Of a stretch of DNA of 64,000 bases, positions 33,995 to 46,000 are shown in pieces. This DNA is from Fereydounia khargensis. Its lineage: Eukaryota > Basidiomycota > Ustilaginomycetes > Urocystidales > Fereydouniaceae. Each line of letters opens with the position of its first letter. Positions within the stretch are counted from its first letter, which is position 1. Under the pieces are notes generated by a model. It ran no database searches. It was not told the DNA's origin and saw only the letters and a list, made by a program, of their open reading frames with translations. Made by a program: the position numbers and the translations under genes. The DNA lies in assembly GCA_026413255.1 (NCBI GenBank), contig JAOCZO010000010.1, forward strand, positions 186,001 to 250,000, given 5' to 3'.

Positions 33995-35434
33995 TTGCCT
34001 TGCCTTTTTGGGGCCGCAGCGGGAGAGACCGACAGACAGACAGACAGACAGTCAGACAGACAGCTGGCTCTCTCGCGCGCGCGCCTGGATTCCGGACTCT
34101 GAGCGCAGCACGCAAAGCAACACTTGCCTCTCGTTTTCCCCCTCACGCCTCGCGCCTGCTTGAACACGCACACGCCAGTCAGCCAGTCAGGTGGGCCGCG
34201 CCGCGTCGATGCAGATCCCGCCCGACAACGGCGACTGACAGCCAACCAAAGCACCGTTTTTAGCGCTGTCTCGCCGACCCTTTTCTCTCCTTCGCCCTCG
34301 CGCCCTCTGCTTGCTTGCTTGCTCTGATTGCATCTTTTCGGAACGGCAGCACGGAGAGAGGGAAAGGGCCCTTGACTGACAATTTTACTACTGTACTGTA
34401 CAGATACAGTAGTGTGGGCCGTACTGGACTCGTTCCCTTCTCGCTTTCTCTCTCTCTCCCCGCGTCCGCTGTCAATTTGACTGCGCGTTCCACTCGAGCC
34501 ACAGTGTCTGTCTGGCTGGCTGGCTGGCGGGCGGGCTGGCTGACCTTCATGCTGACCCTCTCACGTTCACTTTACAGTACCATCAACCATCGCATCGCAG
34601 CGCAGCACTTCGCTTCGCTTCCTCACCCCTTCCTTCCCGTTTCGCCTTCTTTTCCCCTCCTTTCATTCAACTTACCGTCCCTACCTTTTCTCCGTCACCC
34701 AGGCAACCGATTGTCGGCACCACCGTCCAGCTACGGGACACGCCAATATTGGACGCCACGCCGCAACACGCGTTTGCTCGATTCTCTGTCCAGCTCCCAC
34801 GCTCGTTCTCTTCAGCCCACCCCATCTGGACCCTGTCTTGTCCACCACCACGAGTCGCACCAGCGATTCACCGCTTTCTGCTACTTCATCAAGCCTCGAG
34901 TCGGCCCGGTTCAGTTCACCTCATTCCGGTCCTAAAGCCACACCTCGCGCAGCCACAGCCAGTCAATCTTCATTCTAACGTTACAACCAACCCAACCGTC
35001 ACAAGCGTGACACTTTCTCCGCCGCCTCACGGATAGCTGCTCCATCCGTCATTCCGCAGACAAGACGAATCTTGCTCTCACACGCGCTGGGCAATCGGTT
35101 CGCTGCTTTCGGGTCTTACACGCCTACGCATCTCCATTTCTTCGGCGCCATAGCTTAATTGCGGGCCGCCCAGGCACACAGTCTCAGCCTGCCCCTGGTT
35201 CGCAGCAGTGTCGCCTCCGTTTTCATTCGCCTCGTCTTATTTATCCGCCCAGCTGAGTGCTCGTCGCACATCTTACCGGTGGGCCACCTTCGCATCGCCA
35301 CGGCGATCATAGCAGCATCGCTCGCTCTCCTTCAGCCACTTGGTTCCTCAATCCTGACAAGCTGCCACGCCTTTCCACCAGGCTTTTGACACGGATACGT
35401 GGTCGCGCACCCATCATCTGGTGCTCTCGCCGTC
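32724..35434. other. Long gene-free region upstream of the HSF-type gene
   Basis: 2.7 kb. From about 33250 on there is no coding signal. The stretch 32724-33248 stays open in one plus-strand frame right after the kinase stop, but its product is not recognisable. Repeats: CCCTTG-type block at 33760-33786, (CTG)10 at 33961-33993, GACA block at 34028-34062. The right half (about 34430-35400) is strongly C/T-rich, consistent with a long leader of the gene at 35435. TACTGTA motifs occur at 33498-33504 (reverse) and 34389-34403. Confidence 0.45.
33961..33993. repeat. (CTG)n trinucleotide repeat
   Basis: About eleven perfect CTG/TGC units in intergenic DNA, followed by a CCTTG repeat. Confidence 0.9.
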
Positions 35435-37738
35435 ATGAACGGCACAGAGCATGCCCAGGCGTTTGACGCCTCTTATGCCTCCTACTTTTCCAACACCGCC
35501 CAGTCGTCTCCCGCATCTCATCTTATCGGCGGCCACTCGGGCTCGCCCAACTCTCTTGCCCAGCTTGGCCTTTCGGACCCCATGCAGGGCCACGGGCTTG
35601 GCTACGACATGATGCGGCCGAGCTCATCAGGTGGCAGCAATCTTCATCTCAACATATCCAATCTCTCCGTCAACAGTGCCCAGGATGGTAGCGATGGTCA
35701 GCAAACGAGCCCGTCCACCATACAGCCCAACGTTCATCAGCAGCAGCACAACTTTCTGTCTCAAGCTGCCCAAGCACGCTTGCAGGGTGCCGACTTGATG
35801 CTCGGCGGTGGCCTCGCCTCCTCGCCCCATTCGGCAGGTGCCTCCCCAACCTCAGAGGGACACGGCCTCTCGGGCACTGGTCTACCAGCGTCGCCCTCGA
35901 CACGCGGCAAGAGTGCCCCTGGAGCCCAAGACGCCATGATGCTGGGCGTCAAGGATGACGCCGGCGTGAGCGGAAACGCCGCCGAATCAACGTCAGGGCC
36001 GCCGTCCAGGTCGTTTAGCAACCAATCAATCAAGAGTACTACTGGATCCAACGCCGCGGACAGCCCGGCCTCGGGCTTTGGCCACATGAGTGGGCTGCAG
36101 GGCGGCGTTGGTGCCGGAGCGTCAGGCAATGCAGACGTCAGCACTGAATCTGGGGACGGTGGCGTGGGAGGCACATCATTCGACGATTCACAGCTGACGG
36201 GCCAGTCGGAGGCCGAGCTTGCCGCGGAAAAGCGACAGAGCAGCAAGTTTGTCTACAAGCTCTTCCGAATGGTCAGCGATCCAGACTACCAGCATCTCAT
36301 CAGCTGGAATCGCAACGGAACCAGTGTCATGGTGTGCAACTTTGACGAGTTTGCCAAGGAGGTGCTGGGCAAGCACTTTAAGCACAGCAACTTTTCCAGT
36401 TTCATTCGGCAGCTCAACATGTACGGCTTTTACAAGGTCAACAAGACGCCGCGCGGGCACCGCCAGTCGGTTGACACACAAATCTGGGAGTTTTCGCACC
36501 CCAAGTTTTTGCGTGGTCGGCCAGACCTGTTGGATGACATCCGGCGCAAGGCTCTCGACTCGGAGCATGCGCGAGTAGAGGCGCGTGATCTGCAGTACAG
36601 CGTCAGCGTTGGGCAGATGCAACTGCGCCAACAGTTTGAGGAAATGCAGTTCCGGCTGGATGAGCTGACCGAGCAGAACATGGCACTGCGCAACTTTACG
36701 ACGCAGCTGCGGGACGTGTTGGGTCTGGTACTCGAACACACGAAAAAGTCGAACGGAGGCCGACTGCCGTTCGATGTGCGCATGCCGACGCTCGACATGC
36801 CATCGCCCATGCCACCGATGGGTCTCTGGACGCCACAGATGCACGATGGCCCGCCCATCTTTGTCACGGAGCCAGAGCTGGGCCACCACCCGCAGCACGC
36901 ACACCCGCAGCACGCACACCCGCAGCACGCACACGCGCATCCACACTCGCATCCACACGCGTATCCACACGCGCACCCACATGCACACGACGGTAGTGGG
37001 TCATTGTCACGCCGAGTCTCTGGAAGCTCGGCGCACAGCGATGCGATGATGTTTCACGGAGGGCAAGGGCAGCACGACGCGGCAGCTGGGATGATGGGCC
37101 ACGCTGGTGTGCCGCCGCCGATGGGCATGTCGCGAGGCATGGCGCCCAAGCCAGCACTGGCTGGACTGGCGATCGACACTTCGGCGGCGACCATGATGTT
37201 TGGACAGGGTCACGCTCAGGGAATCTCGCCGACGTCAACGTCAGCAGGACTGACTGCGTCGAACGCTGGTCTTGGAGTAATGAGCCTGCCCGCATCGCCG
37301 CTGACGCCACAGCATCAGGCCATGTTTGCAGCGATCAACACGCCTCTGCCGCCGTCGCCAGCGCCGAACAGCGCGAATAACGGGCAGTTTGGGCAGTTTG
37401 ACGGCTCACCGTTCCTAGCAAACAATGGATTCGCACCGCAAGGCAACGCGTTCGCGGCGGCGGGACCGGCTTTCGGCGGGGGCGGGGGCGGGGGCGAAAT
37501 GGGGAATGCGGGGGGCATGTACGGCGAGCTGGACGATGGACAGCGTATGGGACCGAATGCCAAGGCGATGCGGACGCCGCTGAAACGGACAGCATCCAAC
37601 TCGGGCCCGAGCCAGCAGGGCACGCCGACGCTGGGACAGGGCCAGCAGGTGCAGGTGCAGGTGCAGGTGCAGGGACAGGGACAGGGACAGGAGATGGCGA
37701 CATCGCCAGGGCTGATGAAGCGCAAGTCGCCCGTTTGA
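35435..37738 (+). CDS. HSF-type transcription factor
   Basis: A single open exon from the first in-frame ATG (35435) gives about 767 residues. The HSF-type DNA-binding domain lies at about 269-372: SSKFVYKLFRMVSDPDYQHL, then KHFKHSNFSSFIRQLNMYGF with the recognition helix, then TQIWEFSHPKFLRGRPDLLD. A coiled coil of heptad hydrophobic residues follows (about 385-435, QLRQQFEEMQFRLDELTEQN), the position of HR-A/B trimerisation in heat shock factors. The long N-terminal half is Ser/Gly/Gln-rich and disordered. The C-terminal half holds a His-Ala-Pro repeat (about 482-520), Met/Pro-rich parts and a Gln-Val/Gly-Gln repeat near the end. It may be a heat-shock factor or a Sfl1/Mga1/Skn7-like regulator; no response-regulator receiver domain is present, so it is not Skn7. 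Confidence 0.9.
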   Translation: MNGTEHAQAFDASYASYFSNTAQSSPASHLIGGHSGSPNSLAQLGLSDPMQGHGLGYDMMRPSSSGGSNLHLNISNLSVNSAQDGSDGQQTSPSTIQPNVHQQQHNFLSQAAQARLQGADLMLGGGLASSPHSAGASPTSEGHGLSGTGLPASPSTRGKSAPGAQDAMMLGVKDDAGVSGNAAESTSGPPSRSFSNQSIKSTTGSNAADSPASGFGHMSGLQGGVGAGASGNADVSTESGDGGVGGTSFDDSQLTGQSEAELAAEKRQSSKFVYKLFRMVSDPDYQHLISWNRNGTSVMVCNFDEFAKEVLGKHFKHSNFSSFIRQLNMYGFYKVNKTPRGHRQSVDTQIWEFSHPKFLRGRPDLLDDIRRKALDSEHARVEARDLQYSVSVGQMQLRQQFEEMQFRLDELTEQNMALRNFTTQLRDVLGLVLEHTKKSNGGRLPFDVRMPTLDMPSPMPPMGLWTPQMHDGPPIFVTEPELGHHPQHAHPQHAHPQHAHAHPHSHPHAYPHAHPHAHDGSGSLSRRVSGSSAHSDAMMFHGGQGQHDAAAGMMGHAGVPPPMGMSRGMAPKPALAGLAIDTSAATMMFGQGHAQGISPTSTSAGLTASNAGLGVMSLPASPLTPQHQAMFAAINTPLPPSPAPNSANNGQFGQFDGSPFLANNGFAPQGNAFAAAGPAFGGGGGGGEMGNAGGMYGELDDGQRMGPNAKAMRTPLKRTASNSGPSQQGTPTLGQGQQVQVQVQVQGQGQGQEMATSPGLMKRKSPV

Positions 37739-38526
37739 AGAGTATGCCGGATGGTAATCAGCTGGTGGCCTGGCCTGGCCTGGCCTGGCCTGGCGGGCAA
37801 GCTAGGCCGCCAAGATACAAGATACCCGCAGCGCGCTGGTGGGCCGTGATTGCTCGTTTTATTATTTGTTTCTTCTTGTTCTCGACGCTTTTTGTGCTAT
37901 TGGGACTCTGTGTTTCATCTCTGTGGATAGAGTACAGTATCTTGTCTTTGTTGCGGGTCAGCTTGTATTTCCGTGTGAGGAACAAGCCACTTGGTCATTG
38001 TCACGGTGATTGAAATCTACACTGCCTACAGAACAGCACACACTTGGGTGATAGACTGGGATGGACTGGTACTGGTTCCGAGCCATAAGCGAAGTGTCGA
38101 GAAGTGGGATGATTTTTCGAGTAAAGGAGGTGTCAGCAGCAAAGGCCGTCCGTGCGGTGCGCTTGCTGGCAGTCTGGCTTGGCTGACTTGGCTGGCTTGG
38201 CTGGCTTGGCTGGCTTGGCTGGCTTTAGAGGGTTGTGGACCCTTTCCTTGGCTGGTTGCATGCTTCCCGCGCAGGTGCTTATGTGCTGTACTGCTTTACT
38301 GCTTTACTGCTTTACTGCCGCTTTTACTCCACACGCGACCAACAGACAAAAAGAGCAGACTGTCTGGCAGAGTGGGGACGCGCAGAGTTAGACGTGGCAG
38401 AGCTGAGCTGTCAATCATCATCGACGCTCCTTCTCCTCTTCCCACACTCACAAGCGCACTCACAAGGCACAAGGCACAGGGCACAAAACAAGCCAAGCCA
38501 AGCCAAGGAAAGGCCGACTCGCAGCC
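37739..38526. other. Intergenic region with GGCTT and TTACTGC repeats
   Basis: 788 bases between two plus-strand genes. Contains CCTGG units at about 37770-37794, GGCTT-type tandem units at about 38166-38222, and TTTACTGC units at about 38290-38320. No gene is seen. Confidence 0.5.
38166..38222. repeat. Tandem (GGCTT)n-type repeat
   Basis: Imperfect 5- and 10-base units of GGCTTGGCTG type in the promoter region of the dipeptidyl aminopeptidase gene. Confidence 0.8.
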
Positions 38527-41500
38527 ATGTCCAACCCACCAGCCTACCCGGACTACAGGCATGCCAGCAGCATCGACTCAGACCGCACCGCATCCGATGC
38601 CACAATAGACGACCATCCCAAGCACTCGGCTGCCCACACGGGCTACCCGCCCCGGCCCTATCGCGACGACGAAGATGACGAGGCCCAAGAGGACGCACTC
38701 AAGCTCCAGATTGATGGCGATGAAGAGGAACAAGTAGGTCTCATGCAGGCCGATCGAGACCGAGACGGCCCCTCCAGCCCCAGCGCTCGCAACCGTCTCC
38801 GCAAACGGGCTCGAGCAGCGCACGTCATCCCATTCCTCGCACAGCGCAGAGGCGGGTGTCTCGTCTTCTTTGGTGTCCTGCTTGGCTTTGCACTTGCCCT
38901 CCCCATCCTGTCCTGGCTCTCCTCTGCTACTTTCTCCGAAGACTCTTCCGACATCCCGACCAAGCTTTCCTCCTCCTCCTCCTCCTCCTCCTCCTCCTCC
39001 TCACATACCAGCGGCGCAACCAAGCTACCCAAGTTCAAAGCCTCTCCCAACGACAACAGCTCTTCCTATGCACTTGCATATGCCCAAGGCTTCCAGCTCG
39101 ACTATCAGGTACCGGGCTGGCAGACTGTCGCTGCTGCCTCGGCTGGCACTGGTCTGCCCCCAGAAAAGGTTGCCAGCTTCAAAACCCAGAACGGAAACGA
39201 CCTCATGCCCCTCGACATGGACACTGTCTTTGGTGGCACACTCCGACCCCAGAGTGCCGACTTTACCTGGTCCGCCGAGGATGCCGACCAAGGCGTCTTC
39301 ACTCATGTCGACTGGTCCAACCGCGACATCTATCTCGAGGACGTCACACACGCACGTCGCGAAAAGTTGGGCAAGGGCAAGGTCGCTCCCTTTGGCGGCA
39401 AGGTCCTCTTTGTTGAGGGCAAGGACGTTCGCGATCACCGCGGCAACGAGCTCAGCTGGACCAGCTTTAAGATCTCACCAGACCTTGGCTACGTTCTCTT
39501 CTTCACAAACGAGCAAAAGCAGTGGCGCCACTCGATGCACGCCAACGTCTGGGTGCACAGCGTCAAGGACAAAAAGACGTGGGCCATCGCTGATGGACCA
39601 GAGCACCCGCCCACCGTATCTATTGCCGCTTGGGCACCACTTGGGTACCACGCGCCCATCCTCGCCTATGTTCAGCGCAACAACCTCTTTGTCATCCCCA
39701 GGCCAGGAGAACGCGCTGTCCAGGTCACTTTTGACGGCGACACGGCCATCTTCAATGCTATTCCCGACTGGGTCTATGAGGAGGAAGTCTTTAGCGACGA
39801 CACTACCATGTGGTTCAGCCCCGGTGGCACCAAGCTCGTCTATCTTCGTCTCGATGAGGCCCAAGTGCCCACGTACGAGTTCCCCCTTTACAACCCGGAC
39901 AAGTATGTCGCCGGCAAGACAACACCATATGTCGGCACCGTCAAGATGAAGTACCCCAAGCCGGGCTACCCAAACCCACTCGTCTCGGTCCACCTGGTCG
40001 ACCTCACAGAAATCTACGACGCGGACGCGGTGGCCAAGGACAAGAATGGAGGCAGCCCCGTCAGCCCCGTCAGCCCCGTCCGCAGCACGCGCTACCTGCT
40101 CCACAGCCCAGACAAGGTGACACCGGCCGAGACGGATGAGATGGCGCATGACGTAGACCAGATCATTGCTCACGGCGAGGGCGCTCGGCAGCGCTTGGTG
40201 ACGGAGGTGACCTGGCTCAATGATGACGAGCTAGTCGTGCGAGAGACGGACCGAGCAAGCGATGTGATGCGTCTGGTTCACTTTGACCTCAGCTCATCCC
40301 GCAACCGTGTGGGTGTGGGTGCCATCACATCGGCGAGGCCGGCGTCGAAATCGGGAGAGAAGGGCGTGGGAGAGTACGACCTCGAGGTAGAGGGCAGCGT
40401 GGTGCGTCGCCAGGATGCTCGACGCGACAAGAGTGGCTGGATCAGGGCGGCGCAGACGCAGTGGTCGTTGGCAAGCCACAACGTGACGATGCACACGTCC
40501 GCCTACGTCGAGCTGGTGGTGTCTCCGCTGGGATACCGACACCTGGCTTTCTTTGAGAATGCCAAGTCGGACAAGCCCATCTTCCTGACCGAGGGCACGT
40601 GGGAGATTGACACGCTGAGCCATGTGGACATTAAGCGACGCAAGGCGTTCTTCATCGCTGGGCGGCCAAGCCCATCGCAGCGCCACCTCTACTCGGTGGA
40701 TCTACCAGACTGGACGAGCGACAAGGCGGTCGCAGCGTACCGACCGAGTGAACCCAAGGCACTGACAGATACCTCCAAGCCAGGCTTTTTCGAGGTCGAC
40801 TTTGATCCCAAGGGCGCCTACTATGTGCTCAAGTACCAAGGGCCGGATGTGCCGTACGAGAAGGTGGTGGGCGTCGACGATCCCGAGTGGGAGATGGAGC
40901 TGGAGATGAACGAGCTGTTGCGCGAGATCTCGTCGCAGTACGTGCGACCGCAGTCGGTGTTTTACAATCTGACGCTGCCCCTGCCCGGCGATACGGATAG
41001 GGACAAGGAAGCAGCAAGAGGAACAAGAGTGACGGTGAGCGTCAAGGAGACGCGGCCGCACAACTTTGATGCGAGCGGAGCTAGGCAATATCCGGTGTTA
41101 GTGCAAGTGTACGGCGGGCCAGACTCGCAGATGGTGGATGCGCGCTGGGACCGGGCCAACTGGCACCAGTATCTGGCGAGCGCGCTGGGCTACATTGTGT
41201 GCACGGTCGACGGACGGGGCACGGGCATGCGCGGGCAGGAGTTTCGGGCGTCGGTGGCAGGACATCTGGGCGACTACGAGGCACGGGACGTGAATGCGGC
41301 AGCTCGTGCTTTTGCACGGCTGCCGTACGTGGATGCAGGCAAGATTGGCGTGTGGGGCTGGAGTTATGGCGGGTACCTGACGGCCAAGACGCTGGAACGG
41401 AACGAAAAGGTATTTGACCTGGGCGTGTCGGTGGCACCGGTGACCAAGTGGGAGTTTTGTGAGTAATGTGACACGGGCATGGCTGACACTGACACTGACA

Positions 41501-42009
41501 CTGCCGATAACACGCCTTGTTCTGCCGACAGATGATTCCGGTATGTTGTTTTTTTGTTTTTGTTTTTTTTTTTTTCCAGCCCCCAGCTAGACCGGAGATA
41601 GAGTGGACGCCAACTGACTCGACCCATGGTTTTTCTGATTGACTCGGCCGCGCGCGTACTGGTACTGGTACTGGTACTGGTACTGGTAATATCAGTATAC
41701 ACGGAGCGCTACATGAAGCTGCCGTCGACCAACCAGGCAGGCTACTTTAATGCTGGCGTGCACGTCTCGCCCGGGTTTAGGGGCGGGGTCGGGTACATGC
41801 TGGCGCAGGGGAGCGGGGACGACAATGTGCACTTTAGCAACTCGGCACACATGCTCGACATGCTGACCAACGCCAAGGTGCGCGGGTTTCGGTTCCGGAT
41901 GTTTACAGACTCGGACCACAGCATTGGCACGAGGGGCGCGTACCGCGAGCTGTACGAGGAGATGACAGCCTTCCTGGAGAGCCGGTGGTCCAGTCAGAGA
42001 CTAGAGTAG
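38527..42009 (+). CDS. Type II membrane dipeptidyl aminopeptidase (DPP IV/Ste13-Dap2 family)
   Basis: Three exons: 38527-41458, a 9-nt microexon 41532-41540, and 41696-42009, giving about 1084 residues. An acidic cytosolic tail precedes one membrane segment at about 108-131 (GGCLVFFGVLLGFALALPIL), then a polyserine run. The rest is the S9B beta-propeller plus alpha/beta-hydrolase. The nucleophile Ser is in GVWGWSYGGY (about 947), the Asp in GDDNVHF (about 1022) and the His in DSDHSIG (about 1055). The splices restore WEFYDSVYTERYMKLP; the two outer tyrosines correspond to the substrate-pocket Tyr662 and Tyr666 of human DPP4. The family removes X-Pro or X-Ala dipeptides in the Golgi (Ste13) or vacuole (Dap2). 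The 155-nt second intron carries a poly(T) and a (TACTGG)n run. It is longer than yeast Ste13 (931) mainly by low-complexity insertions. Confidence 0.95.
41656..41688. repeat. (TACTGG)n repeat inside the last peptidase intron
   Basis: About five tandem TACTGG units within a 155-nt intron, ending just before the 3' splice site at 41695. Confidence 0.85.
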
Positions 42010-43023
42010 ACGGCGATACGGGTTCATGATGTCCTCCTCCACATTGTAGATGCAAGAAGAGAGACGTTTTACAGCAATTGTTAGTTACTGTTTTGTTCTG
42101 TTCTGTTCCGTTCCATATTGTGTCTTGTATTCGAGTGAGGAGAGTGGAGGGCAAGATTCAAGTGAACACGCCAAGCCTCGTCAAGTTGGTCAGGGTGTTG
42201 TGCGAATTAAAATCCGAGCGAGCGAGCGGACGAACGAACAAACGACCGAACGTGCCTGAGCCTGTGCCCGTGCCGGCGATCTGTTCTAAGTTATTGCTGT
42301 TTGTGTTTCTGTACTGCATCGCACTGACCGTGTACAGTACAGGTACCTTGTTTTTGTTTAGCCATTTTTTTTTCGACTCAGACGGACGCTGAAATCTGAA
42401 GTAACTCGATTCCGAGTCGTGTCGCGCCCAATCGAGTTGTTCTCATTTCGTGACTCTGACTGTGACGTTATGCACCACTTAACTCCGATGCCTGTCGTGT
42501 CTCCCTCCACTTTGGCAGGCACCAGCACCAGCACCAGCACCAGCACGCGCGGCCAATTCAGTCAGTCGCCGTGTTGATCTTCTCTCCTTTTTTTTTTTTT
42601 TTTTTTTTTTTGGATTTTTCATTTGATCTGCAGCGGAAGCGGCATTGCGGTTGCGGTTGCGGTTACGGTTACGGTTACGGTTACGGCACAAGGTCGATTT
42701 CCTACTGAGGTTTCTCACCGCGTAACTACGGTATGGATACTGTACAGTACACTACTGTACCGTACAGCAAGCAGACAGCAAAGCGCCTGATATATAACAC
42801 GGCTGACTCTTGCCTTCAATAACTGCCGTGTGGATCTCTCCTTTCTCTCGGTCAGCAGCTCTGTCCGGGCTCAAGCAGTTATAACTTGCTGCCAGAGACA
42901 ACCGGTAACAGCAACAGCAAAAGCGACAGCGACAGCGACAGCGACAACGACAACGATAACGACACCCTAAAAAAGCGCCTCAGTATTTTATTTATTTGTA
43001 TCGACACGCACACACTTTAACCA
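42010..43023. other. Repeat-dense promoter region of the ABC transporter
   Basis: 1.0 kb. Contains a CACCAG-type block (about 42520-42545), a T24 run (about 42588-42611), TTGCGG/TTACGG hexamers (42645-42686), the palindrome TACTGTACAGTA (42738-42749) followed by TACTGTAC (42753-42760), and GCGACA hexamers (about 42925-42960). A TATA-like tgatatataa occurs near 42790. No gene is seen. Confidence 0.55.
42645..42686. repeat. Hexamer repeat TTGCGG then TTACGG
   Basis: Three TTGCGG units pass into four TTACGG units without interruption. The unit resembles no fungal telomere repeat known to me for this group. Confidence 0.85.
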
Positions 43024-46000
43024 ATGTCGTCCTCAGCGACACCCGTAGATGGCTCGCCCTCTGCGGCCCCTACCAACCTCAAGATGGCGCCCGGCCAGCA
43101 ATCCCAGCTCGAACGCGCCACCAGCACGGGCACCTGGGGCGAGCAGAACGCCGGCGAGCCTGTCAATGTCCACCAGGCCATCGAGGACCTCAGCCTTGCC
43201 CGCCACGTTTCCCGCCGTCCCCCGAGTACCGCGCCCGATGTCGAAAAGCAGGCCCAGGCCCAGGACGTCGACGACGAGTTTGATCTCAGCAAGTGGATGC
43301 TTTCCCGTCAGGCCCGCGCCCGCAGCGACGGCATCGACGACCAAAAGCCCCTCGGTGTCCTCTGGCGTGACCTCACCATCACCGCACCCGGAGGCGCCGG
43401 CGGAGGCATCTTTGTCAAGACCCTCCCGCAAGCCATCCTAAACACTGCGTGCAAAGACCCGCTCGCAATCCTCTCCGTGCTCGTCCCCGGCTTTGCGAAA
43501 CTCATCTCCTCCTCGTCCCGTAATGCTACCGAGCTCATCCACTCGCACAACGGTGTCCTCAAGCCCGGCCAGATGCTCCTCGTCCTCGGCCGTCCCGGGT
43601 CCGGATGCTCCACCACCCTCCGCGCCATCACATCAAGCAACCACTCCAACGTCTCGTCATCAGGCAAGATTCTCTACGGTGGCTTTACACCCAGCGAGAT
43701 CAGCCGCAAGTTCCGTGGCGAAGTCATCTTTTGCGACGAGGAGGACACCCACTTCCCCACCCTCACTGTCGGCCAGACGCTCGCCTTTGCACTCAAGAAC
43801 AAGGTGCCCAACCGTGCCCGACGCCCCACCGGCGAGAGTGGCAACGACTTTATCGAGCTCTGCATCGACGTCCTCCTCAAGATGTTTGGCATGTCCCATG
43901 TACGCGACACAATCGTCGGCGACGCAGCCGTGCGTGGTGTGTCCGGTGGTGAGCGCAAGCGTGTCACCATCTCCGAAGCACTCGTCACCCGTGCCAGTGT
44001 CATTGCATGGGACAACTCGACCCGCGGTCTCGACGCCAGCACCGCACTCGACTACGCTCGCTCCCTCCGCATCATCACCGACGTCGCCCAGCGCTCCACC
44101 ATCGCCACACTCTACCAGGTCTCCGAGAGCATCTACAACCTCTTTGACCGCGTCAGCGTCATTGACGACGGTCGCTGCATTTACTACGGCCCACGAGACC
44201 AGGCCAGGCAGTACTTCCTCGACCTTGGCTACGACTGCCCCAACCGACAAACTACTGCTGACTTTGTCACCGCCGTCACCGACCCAGACCAGGTCAAGTA
44301 CCGCCCTGGCTACCAGAGCAAGGCACCCAAGACGGCCGAGGAGCGTGAGGCCGCCTGGCTCGCTTCGCCCCTCTATGCCGAGCTCAAGGCCGAACTCGAC
44401 CAGTACGAGACCCACCTCGCCGAGGCCAACCAGGCCGAGCAGCTCCGTACCACCGTGCGCTCCGAGAAAAAGCCCGGTGTCAACAAGGGCTCGTCATACA
44501 CGGTCAACTACTGGACCCAGGTCAAGGCGTGTATCTGGCGTCAGCTCCTCGTCCGCTGGGGTGCACGACAGGACCTCTACGTCAAGCTGTTCACCATCAT
44601 CGGTGTATCGCTCATGATCTCGTCCCTCTTCTACCAGCAGTCGTACGACTCGACCGGCGTCTTTACCCGTGGTGGTATCCTGCTCTTCGCGTGTCTGTTC
44701 AACGGTTGGCTCCAGCTCTCCGAGTCGTTCGAGGCTGTCGCCGGCCGCCCTATGCTCGCCCGACACCGCCAGTTTGCATTCTACCGTCCCTCGGCGGTCG
44801 TCGTGGCCCGCGCCATCGTCGACATACCTTTCCTCCTCGTCCAGTGTTTCCTGTCTAGCATCATCATCTACTTTATCGCCAATCTCCGGCGCGACGCTGG
44901 TGCATTCTGGATCTTTTACGTCTTCACCTTCCTCTCGGCCTACAGTCTCACTGCGCTCTACCGTATGTGCGCCGCCTTCTCGCCTGGCTTTAACGAGGCG
45001 ATTCGCTTCTCGGTGCTTGCACTCAACCTGCTCATCATCTTTGTTGGATACGTGCTCCGTCGTCCCCAGATGAACTGGCTCGTCTGGCTCAACTACGCAC
45101 AGCCCATCTCGTACGCGTTCGAGGGCTTCCTCGCCAACGAACTCAACTACGACATCCAGTGCAACCCGTCCCAGATCGTGCCCTTCGGCCAAGCACGCGA
45201 CATTGCCGCCCAGACCTGCGCACTCACCGGCAGCCAGCCTGGCTCGCTCACCGTAGCCAGCGCCGACTACCTCAGCGTGACGTTTGGCTACTCGCGCGCC
45301 AACATTGGCCGCAACGTCGGTGTCGTGATTGCCTTTTCCGTGCTCTACCTCATCCCGACCATCATTGGTGCTGAGGTGATGAACTTTGGCGGCGCAGGCG
45401 GCGGTGTCACTGTGTTTGCGCGTACCAAGAACGCCAAGGCTAAGCTTGCTGCCCCTTCCGCCGCTGATGACGAGGAGAAGCAGGCCAGCTCCCACTCTGG
45501 CGCTGGAAGCGTGACGCGTGCCAACTCAACCGAGGGCGTCAAGCTCAAGCAGTCTGAGCTGGACGAGCGCGCTGTGTTCACCTGGAAGGATGTGAATCTG
45601 CAGCTCGAGAGCGGACGCAAGCTGCTCGATGGCATTGATGGATACGTCAAGCCCGGTACGATCACGGCGCTCATGGGAGCCTCGGGTGCAGGCAAGACTA
45701 CGCTGCTCACTACGCTGTCGCAGCGCGGCGTTGCTGGTGCGCTCAGCGGCGACGTGCTCATTGATGGCAAGCCGCTCGGACCCGGGTTCCAGCGTGGCAC
45801 TGGTTTCGTGCTGCAGGCCGACGTGCACCTTGCCTCGCAGACGGTGCGCGAGGCGATCGAGTTCTCCGCTCTCCTCCGCCAGCCGGCCGAGGTATCGCGG
45901 GAGACCAAGCTCGCCGACGCCCAGAGGGCGATCGAGCTGCTCGAGCTCGAGGACCTGCAGGACGCGCTGATCGGTGTGCCCGGCTTTGGACTCGGCGTCG

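Noticed and set aside
42645-42686. TTACGG hexamers as an internal telomere repeat
   Set aside because: The unit does not match TTAGGG-type fungal telomeres and changes from TTGCGG to TTACGG within one short array; a local microsatellite is simpler.
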